From positions 558,001-622,000 of the forward strand of contig NW_024104453.1 of NCBI RefSeq assembly GCF_003945595.2: a DNA stretch of 64,000 bases, read 5' to 3'. The position numbers were made by a program, and so were the translations under genes. Origin of the DNA: Pipra filicauda (lineage: Eukaryota > Chordata > Aves > Passeriformes > Pipridae). Positions 10,524 through 22,100 of this stretch are shown here, piece by piece (within the stretch, counting starts at the first letter, position 1; each line of letters opens with the position of its first letter). The notes below the pieces were generated by a model. That model was not told where the DNA came from. It worked only from the letters and a program-made list of their open reading frames with translations, and made no database searches.

Positions 10524-12900
10524 TAGCAGACTGTAGTTTTTTCGGAGCTCTACAGTCTCCTCTCTTTGAAGTTGGACAGATACAGTAAACACAACAAATA
10601 TATGATACAACCCATCACAGCTGGATTAAAAAAAATACACAAAAAATATAATACATAAAAAATTGGATTTTTAACATTGTGGACTGACACAGCTCTAAAA
10701 ATGGTGATTGTAACCCTGGTAAGCTTTACAAAGTCTTTAAAAAAATAAAACAGTACTTCATGTGAAATTCATAAATACACTGGAGGAGAACAGAGAGGCT
10801 GGGGGGCAGGGGAGTTGAGAAAGTGTCTCTGGGATCCTGGCTAAACCCCGGCCAGGGCTGCTGGGGGCACCAGTCAGCGTGTGCCTGGGGTGTGGGTGCA
10901 CACCCTGGGGCTCAGTGCAGGCGGGATGGAGGGATGCAGGGATGGAGGGAGGGTGGAGGCACAAACCAGTCCAGTTAATGAAGAGCTTTGTCCCTGGTTG
11001 GGGCTGGGAATGGGGCACACCTGTGTTTTATGGTGGGGGAGTTTTGAGTTTTCATTCCCAGAGTTTCAGATCAGTGAGTGAAACGGAAGAAGAAGAAAAA
11101 AAAAAACAACAAAACAACAAACATGCTACATATGAGAACTCAGCCAGGCCGCCCTGGCACAGCACTGGGATAGGACTCCAGTGCCTTGCCTTGGATTTTT
11201 CCCTCTCTCCGCCCTGCTCCATCTTGCCCTGTTCAATGCAGCTGCCTAAGTCCAGTCCCACCATGGAGCCCTCAGCTGGGCGTGGGGCCAGGATGGCTCT
11301 TCCCTGTCCCACAGGGATGGGTGTCTTCTCCCAGCAGCAAGAGGTCAAAGCCCCCATGCCTCACCAGACACAAGGCATCACAGTGGCAGCCAAGGCACTT
11401 TCCTGGGCTCTGAGGCTGTTCCTGCTCCTTTGCACCTGGCAGCATTGAGCCTAAACCTGCCCTGTCTCCCCATCCTGGGCTTTAGCCCCCCTCAAACCAC
11501 TCCTGCCCCCCCTGCAGCACTGGTCTCTGCATTTCCTGCCACCTTCGCTCCCCTGCCAACACGAGAAATCCGTCCAGACCTGGCCACCTCGGGCTCCCTG
11601 TCCCCCTGCCAGCCTCCTGCCACCTTGCTCCATGCCACCTTGTCTCTCTGTGCCCCTCCTGCACCCAGGGGATACTCTTCCCAGCCTCTGTTCTTGCAGT
11701 TGCAGCCTCAGGGCTGGGCATGCTGCATTGGCTTACTTTGGGCTGCAGCCATAAAAATACCTCCAAGCATACCCAGTCCCTTATCCTGGCATCCTTCCTG
11801 TTCTCTGTCCCCTCTCTGTCTCTGTCCCCTCTGTCCTAAACCCTGCCCACTGACAGCCTGGCCCTGTGTTGCTCAATATGCTTTTCCCTGCACGAGCCAC
11901 TTCTCTGGCCACTTCCCACAGGATGCAGGCAAGTGGACAGAGCAATCCAGAACAGTCAACACAGAAAAAAGGCAAAAAAGGTGAAGAAAAAAGAACCGAA
12001 ACAAAGAAAATGTATATATGCAAAGTAAATCAGGCAAGTCTAACCTCACTGCTCTCTACTCATGACTCCTCAGCAAGTGACCACAGCAGGGACATTGAGC
12101 CTGGGCCACCCCCAAGCACTATCCTTGAAAGCCCACACAGAGCTCAGGGGATCCCACACAAAAACCAGCCAGAGATGAAAACATCCTGAGCCTTCCCTAC
12201 ACAAGCCACTCCCCGTGCCTGGTAGTTCCGCTGTTGCCTCCAACCCAGTAAACTCTGCTGTCACCTCTGCTGGTCACCAGCATGGCACGGGGCAGAGGCC
12301 CAGGCACTGCAGAGGGTCATCATCCCGATTACAAGCATGGTGTCCTTTTAAAAAGTATTAAAAAAGCACTTTAACTTAAAAAAAGGAAAAGAAAAAAAGA
12401 AAGAGACATAAAAAAACCTGGTTTGCATTGTCGATGCCCTCATGCCTTCACTGCCACTGGTTCCCAGTGCCCCAGCTGCACACAGAGAAGCCTCCCGGCT
12501 GCCAGTCCCAGGGAGGCAGCAATGTCCCCCTCCTCCACTCTGCTCTGCCCTGCTCCTGCCTTGCACAGGTCCCCACTGCCACCTGGGCTCTGACAAGCTG
12601 TGCCAATGACACTGCTGCTGCCATGCCAATCAGTTTTGGACCAGACCTGGTGCAATGCCCCTCCTCCAGCCCATCTGTGCTCACTCCTCTCCACTCAGGA
12701 CCAGGACCACTTCTGAGTGAGGGTGGGGGTGAAAGAAAGGGTCGTTCTCTGCTCCGACATCCCGCTGGTGACGACACGGTGGGATCCTGGCCTTTATCAG
12801 CAACACTGAGGACCGGTCTCTCCTCATCCAGCACCGGATGTGGGTTTCCTTTCTCCCTATGTTTCTTTTCCCATTCTTTGTTTTTTTGGTTTTTTTTTCA

Positions 12901-12906
12901 TTTATT
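12901..12906 (-). terminator. TEAD3: Possible proximal poly(A) signal, TEAD3
   Basis: TTTATT on the + strand about 200 bp past the TEAD3 stop codon, flanked by homopolymer runs. It could give a short-3'UTR isoform, but the low-complexity setting lowers confidence. Confidence 0.35.
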
Positions 12907-13103
12907 AAAAAAAAAAAACAAAAACTGTTCCTAAGTAGAAAACATCTGCAATCACAAGTCAGTCTTTTTTGGCTATTGTTGTTCTTCCTCCTCCTCCTCT
13001 CTTCAAATGACTTCTCACAAGGCAACAGGCACGGGCGGCTACTCTGCGTGGCCCCCTCCCTCCCCTGCACGCCCCTTGTGCCCCTGCCTGTCCCCGAGTG
13101 CCC

Positions 13104-16100
13104 CTAGTCCTTGACCAACTTGTACACATGGTGCTGGGCGCCGTGCTCGCTGGTGGAGACCTCGAAAACAAAGGCAATGCAGAGCAAGGTTTCCTGGGTA
13201 TCCCTGTTCGTAACAACCTGTAGCAGAGCAGAGCGTGTTAGGGGAGTGCTGTGGGCAGATGCAGTTATTCAGGGGGTTGCATGGGCTCATGCGCATGGGC
13301 ACAGCCACTTTGCATCATGAAAAATTTGTTACCCATTATTTGTAGGGTTGCACAGGCACTGGCAGAGTCAATTTAATTGCACCGTCAATATTTACTACCC
13401 AATTTGGGGGCGGGGGGGAGGGGACAGGCTGAGGAACAGCCTGAATTGCACCACCAAAAATTTGCTACCTGTTGTTTGGGAGAGTGTTGCATGGGTTCAG
13501 GCATAGCCACTGCATTTGCACCACAGAAAATTGCTACCCATTATTTGGGGAAGGCAAACAGGCTCAGGCACAGCCTATTTAACTGCACCGTGAAAAATTT
13601 GCTTCCCATTATCTGGGAGACTCGTCCAGGCTCAGGCATAGCCACTTTGTTTGCATCATCAAGATCTGCTCCCTGGAATTCAGGGGCTGTGTGGGCTCAG
13701 CCAGGAGTATCTGAGCTGCTGGAGCACATGCCCAGGGCCGGCAGGGCCAATGCAAGTGCGGGCTCCACACTTCCGGTGGGAAACATTCCCTGGAAAAGGA
13801 GTGGAGGTACCTGCAGGATGGTGAAATTCTCCAGGACACTGTTCATCATGTACTTCTCTGGGAGGTGCTTGAGTTTGTGGATGAAGTTGATCATGTACTC
13901 GCACATGGGAGACCGGTGGATGCGGTAGATGAACCGTCCGTTCTCCAGACGTGCATACTCCGTCTGCAGGGGACAGCCAGGGTGAGCAGCTGTCACATGC
14001 GATGTAGGCATAGGCAAGTGGTGGCCAGCTGGGACATAGTGATGTCCTCTCCGCTCCGCCCACGGACAGGTATGAAGCCACATGTCCTACACCCAGCTCT
14101 GGGGCTTTCTCCATCCCAGGACCCGCTGTGGACCAATTCCTACCCCTTCCCGATGCAGCAGGGCATGGAACTCACCTCCACTTTTTCCACGACCTGCTTC
14201 CCAAAAGAGCACACCTTGGTGGATACTGTGATGGTCATGTTCTCTGCACTGCTGTACTGGCTGCTGACACCGTAGAAGGTCCCCGGCCCGTCCTGGATCG
14301 TGCTGTTCAGATCAGCCTGGAGAGATGAGGGGAGAGAGGGTCCCATTAGGCACCACCACACCCAGCTCTTGATGGGGACAGGAGACACCAGCTTTCATGC
14401 TGGCAGGGGGCCCAACCTGCAACGAGCCCATGGCTCAAGGACAACCCTTCCCACCCTAATCCTCCCAGCATCATACCCAAAATTTGACGAGAAAGAAGGA
14501 GTTCTGGGGCCCACGCTCATAGAGTTCCTTAAGGCCACCTTTCTTTTCAGGAAACTTGTCATAGATCTGGCGGATGTCCACGGCCTCCAGCAGTGGGTCG
14601 CTGTATGAGGGGTTCGTCTGGCCAATGTGCACAAAGAGGTGTTTGCTGTACTGTAGGGACCAGGGACATTAGAATGAGAGGTCAGGTGAAAGCAAGATGC
14701 CACCAAGCACAGGTGTGTGTGCCATCCCCCACAGCTGGTGGGGATACGGAGGGGACCGTTACCGTTTCAGCATCCCGCGGCACCTCCATGAAGGCGGAGT
14801 ACTCCAGAAGCCGGAGCTTGGCGGAGGCGATGGTGCGGTCCTGCCAGACAGGCACGGCTGATGCAGCTGGCGGGAGCGGAGCCAAGGGCTCGTAACCTGG
14901 GGCAGGGGGAATGACAGGGGGATGGGGGCAGCTGTGAACTGGGGGGAGTCCCCCTGCAATGCCATGGTGCTGCTGTCCTCACCGCATTCCCCACTCTCCC
15001 TTATCTCCCAGCATGGGGGTTTTCCCACAGAGTGGCTAAAACACAGGATGTGCCAGTCCTACTCCTGAGTGGAAAGGGACTGGAGGGGACCCAGCCAGGA
15101 GCAGCAGGGTCCTGCTCACTGCAGGACTTTTTGCCAGGTTTAAACTCAGGCTTTTCCCCCATCAGGACTGGGGAGGAGCCTCATGTGGGTAGCACTGTGG
15201 GTGGGGAGGGGACAGGGGACAAATATGACCTGGCAGGGGCGCAGGGTTCCCTGCAAGGGGGCAAGGATGTGACTTACTGGCTAGTGATGGAGGCATGGGT
15301 GGCTGGATGGGGTAAGCTGGTTGTGCAAACGGTTTAATGCTGGAAAGTAAAGAGCAATCATCAGGTTACCAAGCCCGGGATACCCCACTCCCTTGCCAAG
15401 GTAGGGTCCTGCCTGGTGCCAGGTAGTGGAGGGGTTTCATACTTACTCCTGAGAGGGTCCAGGCTGTCCTGGGATAGGCCCACTCCAAAACTGGGGAAGT
15501 AGCACAGGGAAAAGTCAGCGGCTTATGACTTTCTGCCACAGCCAAATTCCCCTCACCTGCTGCAAACAGTAGGGAGCCCCCATTTCTCCCCCTGCATTGC
15601 CACCATGGCTGAGGATGCCTGTTGATCATCCCCCTGTCCTGTGTGGCTCATGCACAGGGATCCATGCCCCCCCTGCCCCAGGGGGTCCCTGTACGGGGGA
15701 ACATGGGGTTGTGCTCACCCTGGGGGCAGCAGAGAAGACGGCCTGAGGAAGAGGAGGTGGGGGGCTGAGCTTGTTCTGCAGGACGCTGGCTGACACGATC
15801 TGTGCAGAGGACATGGAAGCCATGCTCTGCAGAGCTTTATCCTTCGAGACCTGGTCCTGGAGGCAAAAGGGAAGACAGGAGGGTAGTGGTGGTTACAGGG
15901 GCAGACTGAGCTCCCTCAATCCAATTGTGCCTGACAGGTTTTGCAAAGCTAGGAGCCAACTCTGCAGCCTGGCTGAGGGGTGAGGGCAGAGGGATCCCCC
16001 CACCCCTCTCAAATGTACCCATCTTAATTAACATTTGAAGCTTGAAAATGTTCCCTGGGCAAAAGCTGACAGCTCTGGAAGATGTGAATCCCTGTCCCAC

Positions 16101-19100
16101 TCCCAACCCCTGTCGCCCCCCACCCTTGGGGTTAGCCCCTCCATGGAAGAGGGCAAAAGGCAATGGGGAACAAAAGGCATTTCAAACTCAAACTCAACTT
16201 ACCAAGTTCATGGCCTGTCCACAAAAGAAAGGAAAAAAAAAGGTTAGAGCATTGTGGGAGCCTATGGGTACTGTGTGCACCTCCCCATCAGTCAGGTATC
16301 CCCACTCCCAGCTCATCACGGCATCACACAGATTTGGGGAGTGAACCCCTCAGCCTGGTTGGTCACCAGGGGATTGCACATGGTGGCCATTTATGCCTGG
16401 GCTTAATCCCACCAGGAACGGGATGCCAAAGTCCCCCAGTATTTTATGGGGTCACTGAGGTGAGCCAAGCCTGTGTCTTTCTTGGCTCTTTAATAACCTC
16501 TACAACCTCTTCAGGGGCCCTCAATGCTTGCCAGGGCACAGAGAGAAAGAGCTGCCAGCTCCTGCTCTGACTGGCAAAGGGCACCTGCACCTGCCATGTG
16601 TGCATTCATATAGGAGACCAATCATTTTTCCTTTTCCCTTTTGCTCTGGAGGTCACAGCACCGCTGGGCAGGAGCACAGGGCTCAAGGCTCCCAGGTATT
16701 GCCTGGGGCAAGGCTGCTCCTCCACTTGCATTCACAGGACATGTGCATGCTGGTCCCAGTGCACACCCTCTGTTTTCCTTCTGAACCTTCCCCAGGGATC
16801 AATGCTTCATTTATTTTCACCTGGGGTAGGGTGGGAGCGCAGGCATGCAGCCACACGCCGGGAGCATGAACACACACATGACTGCAGCTCAAAAATACAG
16901 ACACTGCTCATGGAAGGGAATTTCCATCCCACAGTGCTGTGTGAGGGCAGAGGGCTGCCTGCACCGGTCTTGGGAAAGGATGTTTTGTATCCCCGGAGTA
17001 TTGCTCAGGGGGATCTCTGTCCTGGCCGTTCCCTGCCAAATCCCACAGGGAGCATGCCTGGGGATAGAGAGCACAGCCATGGACACAGGCCTCCAACCCT
17101 GGATCCCAGGAGTCACTGCTGCCTCCAACTCCCCCTTTGCCCTGCACTGTGCTGTGCAGCAAGAAAAGCTATTCATTCTATGTTATTTTGTTGTAAAGGC
17201 TTCTGCTGCTGCTGACCCTGCTGCCCTCACCTCCCTGACTGCCCTTCTCAGGAGCTGGGTTTAAGACATACAAGCGCAGAGGAGCCTCCCCAAATAGTTT
17301 CGGGTGCCATCTCCTGGCTTCTCCCAGCAGATCAAACCCTCCTGGGCTGTGGGAGCCCTCCTGCCACCTCAGTCATGGGGCACTGGGGTCCTTGCTGAAG
17401 GGCTTTGGAGGGCACAGCTTGGTGAGCTTCCAGGCAGCATGAACTGGAGCTTGTTAAAACTTTGAGGACAAAACTGCCAGCTCCAGCTCTGATGGTGGCC
17501 CTCACTCTCAACTCTCTGGCCCCTGCTGCCAGCCTCAGTGCTGGAGATGGATAGAGCACCCAGGACAGGGGGGGCTGGTGATGCTTTTGGGACCTCAAGG
17601 TCAGTGGGCTGAAAGGTTTTCTGGGCTCCCACACACCCAGCAAGGCAGCAGGTCACCCCTGGAGATGCCCAAGGAGATCCTCCCTGGTGTGACAGTGCAG
17701 GCATTAAGTCAGGCACATCCCAGGAGCTGGCTGTCCCCAGTGGGCAGTCATGCAGTGGGAACTGCTCTGCCCCCCACCTTGCACCGTGCGCGTCCAACCC
17801 AAACAGGGCTCGGTCTTTCGGTGATGCTCCCAGGCCTGTCTACGCCCCCCCATCATCACCCTCCCCACTGCCACCACAAAGCTCGGTGGGAACGGTTATG
17901 GAAGGATTAGTTGGGCTCCAGTTAGGAGGAAAGAAGAAGAGAAGGAAGGAAAGAAAAGCCAACCAGAGAAGAGAGAGAAGATGATCCAGTTTTTCCTCAC
18001 TTGGCTCCCTTGGCTCCTGGAACCATGGACTGCCCTGACACTGCTGAGCCTCCTTCCCAGCAGCATGGCCCCATCTGGACCTGCTGCCATGCACATCCCT
18101 GAGGTGCCCCGAGGCCATACTCACATCCTGGTGTCTCACAAGCCACTGGGTTGGCAGCCTGCAGGGAGCCCCCTGACCCCCCTGCTTCTGCCCACATCCC
18201 ACCAGCAGCTGTCCTGAGTAGGGTCAGGTCTCAGTTGAGGAGGGGAGCGGGCCTTTGCATACCTTGCTTAAACCTTACTCTGTTTCATTGGCTGCTCTGG
18301 GGAGATCTTCCCCTCCTGGGAGAACCCCTGATGGCCCAAAAGAGGGGGCAGCCCTCATACATCACTGGAGGAGGGTTTAAACCCACATTTCCCCATGGCA
18401 GAGTTCTTGCCCAGGTGAAAAGAGGGGATTCGGCACCCAAATTCACCCTCCTGAAGGAAAGGGAAGGGCTCTGTTGCCCCTCCTTGCACTTCTCTCTGGG
18501 CATCCCACAATGACACCTGTAAAGATCAATCTGGTCCTAGAAGCCAAGTGAGCGGGAAGAAAAATAAAACACCAAAAAAGAAAGGTAATACAGGGAAGCA
18601 AGCGGCACACCGCAGAGCCGAGGGGGTTAGTCGTCAGCAGGCGGGGGCCAGCGATGCGGGGAACGCGTACCTTCAGCTTGGACTGAATCTCACGAGATTT
18701 CCGTCGGGCAAGAACCTGCAAGTGGCTAGAGACCTGCAGAGAGAGAGCAGAAGGAGAGGGGGAACAGCAGAGCCGTCAACCAGAGGAAAGGAAGAAGAAG
18801 GAGAGGGGCTGCCCATGCTCACAGAGACACCGCCACGGACACCTGGGCAAGGGCGTCAACGTACCTTGATGCCAACCTGGTACTCCCGCACCTTCTTCCG
18901 AGCTAGAACCTGTATGTGGCTGGACACCTAGCGCCCGCCACGCCGTTCGGAAAGGAAAACACAGAGAACGTGAAGATATGTTCCCCCTGCAGGGTGGGAT
19001 GCTGTCCCCAGGGAAGGGAGTGTGGAGAAATGGGGGAGCACTTTTTGCTGCTTCTGGATGATGCTGAGGGTCGTGCACCTGCCGCGAGCTGGAGGAAGGA

Positions 19101-22100
19101 AAAATGAGGGGGACCCTGGTGCTGCACTGGTTGATGCTTGTTTGTGCCCCCCCTGGCTGGGGTGAAGCTCCTTGGAGTAAAGCTGCTGCAATTGAGTGGG
19201 TCAATATTTACCATCTCTTGGAGATAGACAGACCCTGCCAGCCCCTGCAAGCACAATAACCTGAGGATACAGCCTTGCAGGTTTGGGGTGCCCCTGGATT
19301 ACTTAGCAGGGGCTGCAGTGGGACTGCCAGTCCTAAATTAATCCAGGAGGGACTGGCTCATTGCCCCAGGGCTCCTGCTGATTTTGCAGGTGGGAAAGAT
19401 GAGAAAGTGGTTTTTTGTGTCTAGGTCCCTGTAGGAGGAGGATTCAAAGAAAAGGGACTGATGTCCAGGCAGGAAAGGTGCAGCATGGCTGGGGGGCCTG
19501 AGCCACAGGCAGGGGGGCATCTGGTAACCCACCAGGTTTTGGGGTTGATTTTAGGAAGAACCTTCTCACACCAGTGCCAGTCTGTCCAAGAAGAGACACA
19601 GGGCTGTCCAGGACACGAGCGCAGAGAGAGATCAATGCCATGTCAGCTCTCCCCCAGCGCTTTTCCTGAGTCCCTCCAGAGCATTGCATTCTTACCCCAT
19701 GGAGGGGGGGCTCACCTATGTCTTTAAGCCAGAAATAAAGCACTGCTTGGCACTGCTCTAAACACAAGGACAGTGGCTAGACTGTGGTCCCTCTCCCTCC
19801 AGTATAAGTCCTGGAGCAATGTCACCTCCAGTGTCTTGGCACCAGCATTCCTCTCTTGCTGGGACTCATGGCAGTCCCAGCCTAAGTGTCCCAAACCCAT
19901 CCATCTCCCTGTGGTGGGAGATGCTCCCCAGCATCCAAGGCCACTGGTTCTGCCAGGACGGGTGTTTTGGCTCCTGGCTAGGGGCCACTGTGGAGGGGAG
20001 GGAAGAGCCACTGGACATGTGACAAACAGATGTCCCACTGAGGGCTGCAGCAGCCTGGTCCTCAGACAGGTTTGGTGCGGTGAGGGCTCCAGGGATGAGT
20101 GTGACCACTGTGTGCTCCCTGCCCTGTCAGCGTCCCTGTCTGCCCCAGCATCCAACAGCGCAGGGCAGCAATGTTGGGGAAAGGGTTCTGCGGTACCTCT
20201 GGCCCCACCAAGACCAGCACCACAGCCCTGCACAGCCAGTCCCTGGATCCCTGGCTGAGTTGGGGATGCCTTGGTCTCAGCCCAGGGGTGCCTTCGCTGT
20301 GGCGTCTGGCAGAAGTGGTAAAATGCCTGGCAAGGGGCAGAGGTAGGAACAGTCTCCAGACTCAGGAGGAGTAGCAGATTCATGCCAACACACACAGATA
20401 CACACACTGCCTGGATAGAGATTTTGAGGGCTCCTGCCACCCATGGGGTGACCTCAACCAGGCAGGGGGCTGGGTGCTGCCTGCTCCTACAAGCCCTATT
20501 TCAGGGCATCCTGGGAGAGAGCAAACCCGAGGGGGATTGTGCTCACAGGCGAAGCTCCTCACAGAGGATGGGGGACCCGCTGACAGCAGCGGTGGCTCCA
20601 GGAGGGGACACGGAGGGCAGGCGATGCAGCCAGAAAATCCGCTCCCCCTCGGGCTTACCTGGCACCCCCTCCCATCCCACCCTGAGCCCACCCCAGGAGA
20701 AACAGCAGAGCAATGCCTCACCTGCTTCCTCGTCCGTGTCTTTCCCGTTCGCAGCTTGATGTACCGGGCGATCAGCTCGTTACGACCTGCCGGCACAGCC
20801 AGGAGTCAGCCCCGGGAAACGAGGGCCGGGGGCATCACCCCGCAGCGCCCGCGGACCCCCGGCCAGGCGAGGGAGGCGCTGCCGGGAGGTGGCGCTGCCG
20901 TGACAGTGTCGGGGCTCGGGGCGGCCGGGACGGGCCAGGGCAGCGCTCCCGCCCCGTGCCCCCACCCCGCCGGCTCTGCCAGCCCCACACACCGGGGCTA
21001 GAGGGAGGTGACGGTCACCGGGGACTACAGCGGTGTCCCCAGCCACAGACTCCCCCAAAACTCATCCCAGCTGGAACCCCCTCGGAGCCGATGAACCCAC
21101 TCCCCGCAGCCCTGCCCGCAGGGGTCGCGAGCTGCTCCCCCAACACCCCGCTTCTCGTTTGCAAGCCGTGCTGGCCTTTCCACCAGTATTTCCTAACGTC
21201 CTGGTTTAATTCGAAGCAGAAGTTGCTTTTGTGCCACATTTCAGGGGCCAGCTGTGGCCAATCTACGTTCAAACGTCAGAGCAGCTGGGAGCTTTCTTCT
21301 CCCGGTCCCGGCCCCCCCGGCCCCCGCCGCCCCCCTCGCCCCCCCGCGCACGGGGGCGGCCAGGCACGCCAGATTTATTTTAATGGACCAGATGGTCGCG
21401 GTTGGAACTTGTCGAAATGCCCTTGGAGTGGGTTTCAGCTTTAAAAGAATAAAAAAATCCCTTAAAAAAAAAAATACACTCCCCTCTCCTCTTCCACTCC
21501 AAGTGGCCCCCTCCCAGCCCCACAGCAACTGGGCCCTCCTGGGGGGACACACACATGAGGACAGACAGGGCCAGGTGCCATGCAGGGATGGCTGCACCCT
21601 GGGGTGCCCACGCCAGGCAGGAGCTGGTGGGTGGATGGCAATGGGGGTACCCCTTGCACAGCCAGTGTGGCACCCTAGCACTGAGCACAGCTCCCATCCC
21701 TCCAGCCTCCCAGCCTGTGCCGGTGCTTGGCCTCATTAGCACCCAACAAGGGCCAGGTCCTCCAGGGTGCCCAGGTGAGGCGATGCCCACAGCAAGGTGA
21801 TGACAAGGGGTGCAGGCAGAAGGGAGTCTGGTGCTGAGCCCCAGCTTGGGGGTACATCTTCACTGAGCACCACAGCATCTCCCTTTGCATGCCCTTCTCC
21901 TGAGTCCCACCTTGTCCCTCCCATACCCTGCTTGCGGGAAAGAAATATGGGGAAAAAATATGGGAAAGAAATGTAGGTGCCTTCATGGACCCAGTGGGGC
22001 AGTGCCAGCCCAGCACCTAGTGCCCAGGAGCCAGGGGCAGCATCTCCTGCACCCGTCCTGCCTCACAACATGCCCAGGCCACCCTAGGCTACACCCTTGC

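Larger units (their letters stand above)
10495..13103 (-). other. TEAD3: TEAD3 3'UTR
   Basis: About 2.6 kb from the TEAD3 stop to the distal poly(A) signal at 10518-10523. It contains long A-rich runs on the + strand (U-rich in the transcript) at 10620-10760 and 12350-12410. No coding gene recognised. A proximal signal at 12901-12906 would give a short isoform of about 200 nt. Confidence 0.7.

Noticed and set aside
13290..13700. Tandem array as a CRISPR array
   Set aside because: Units are degenerate head-to-tail repeats in a vertebrate intron, without unique spacers.
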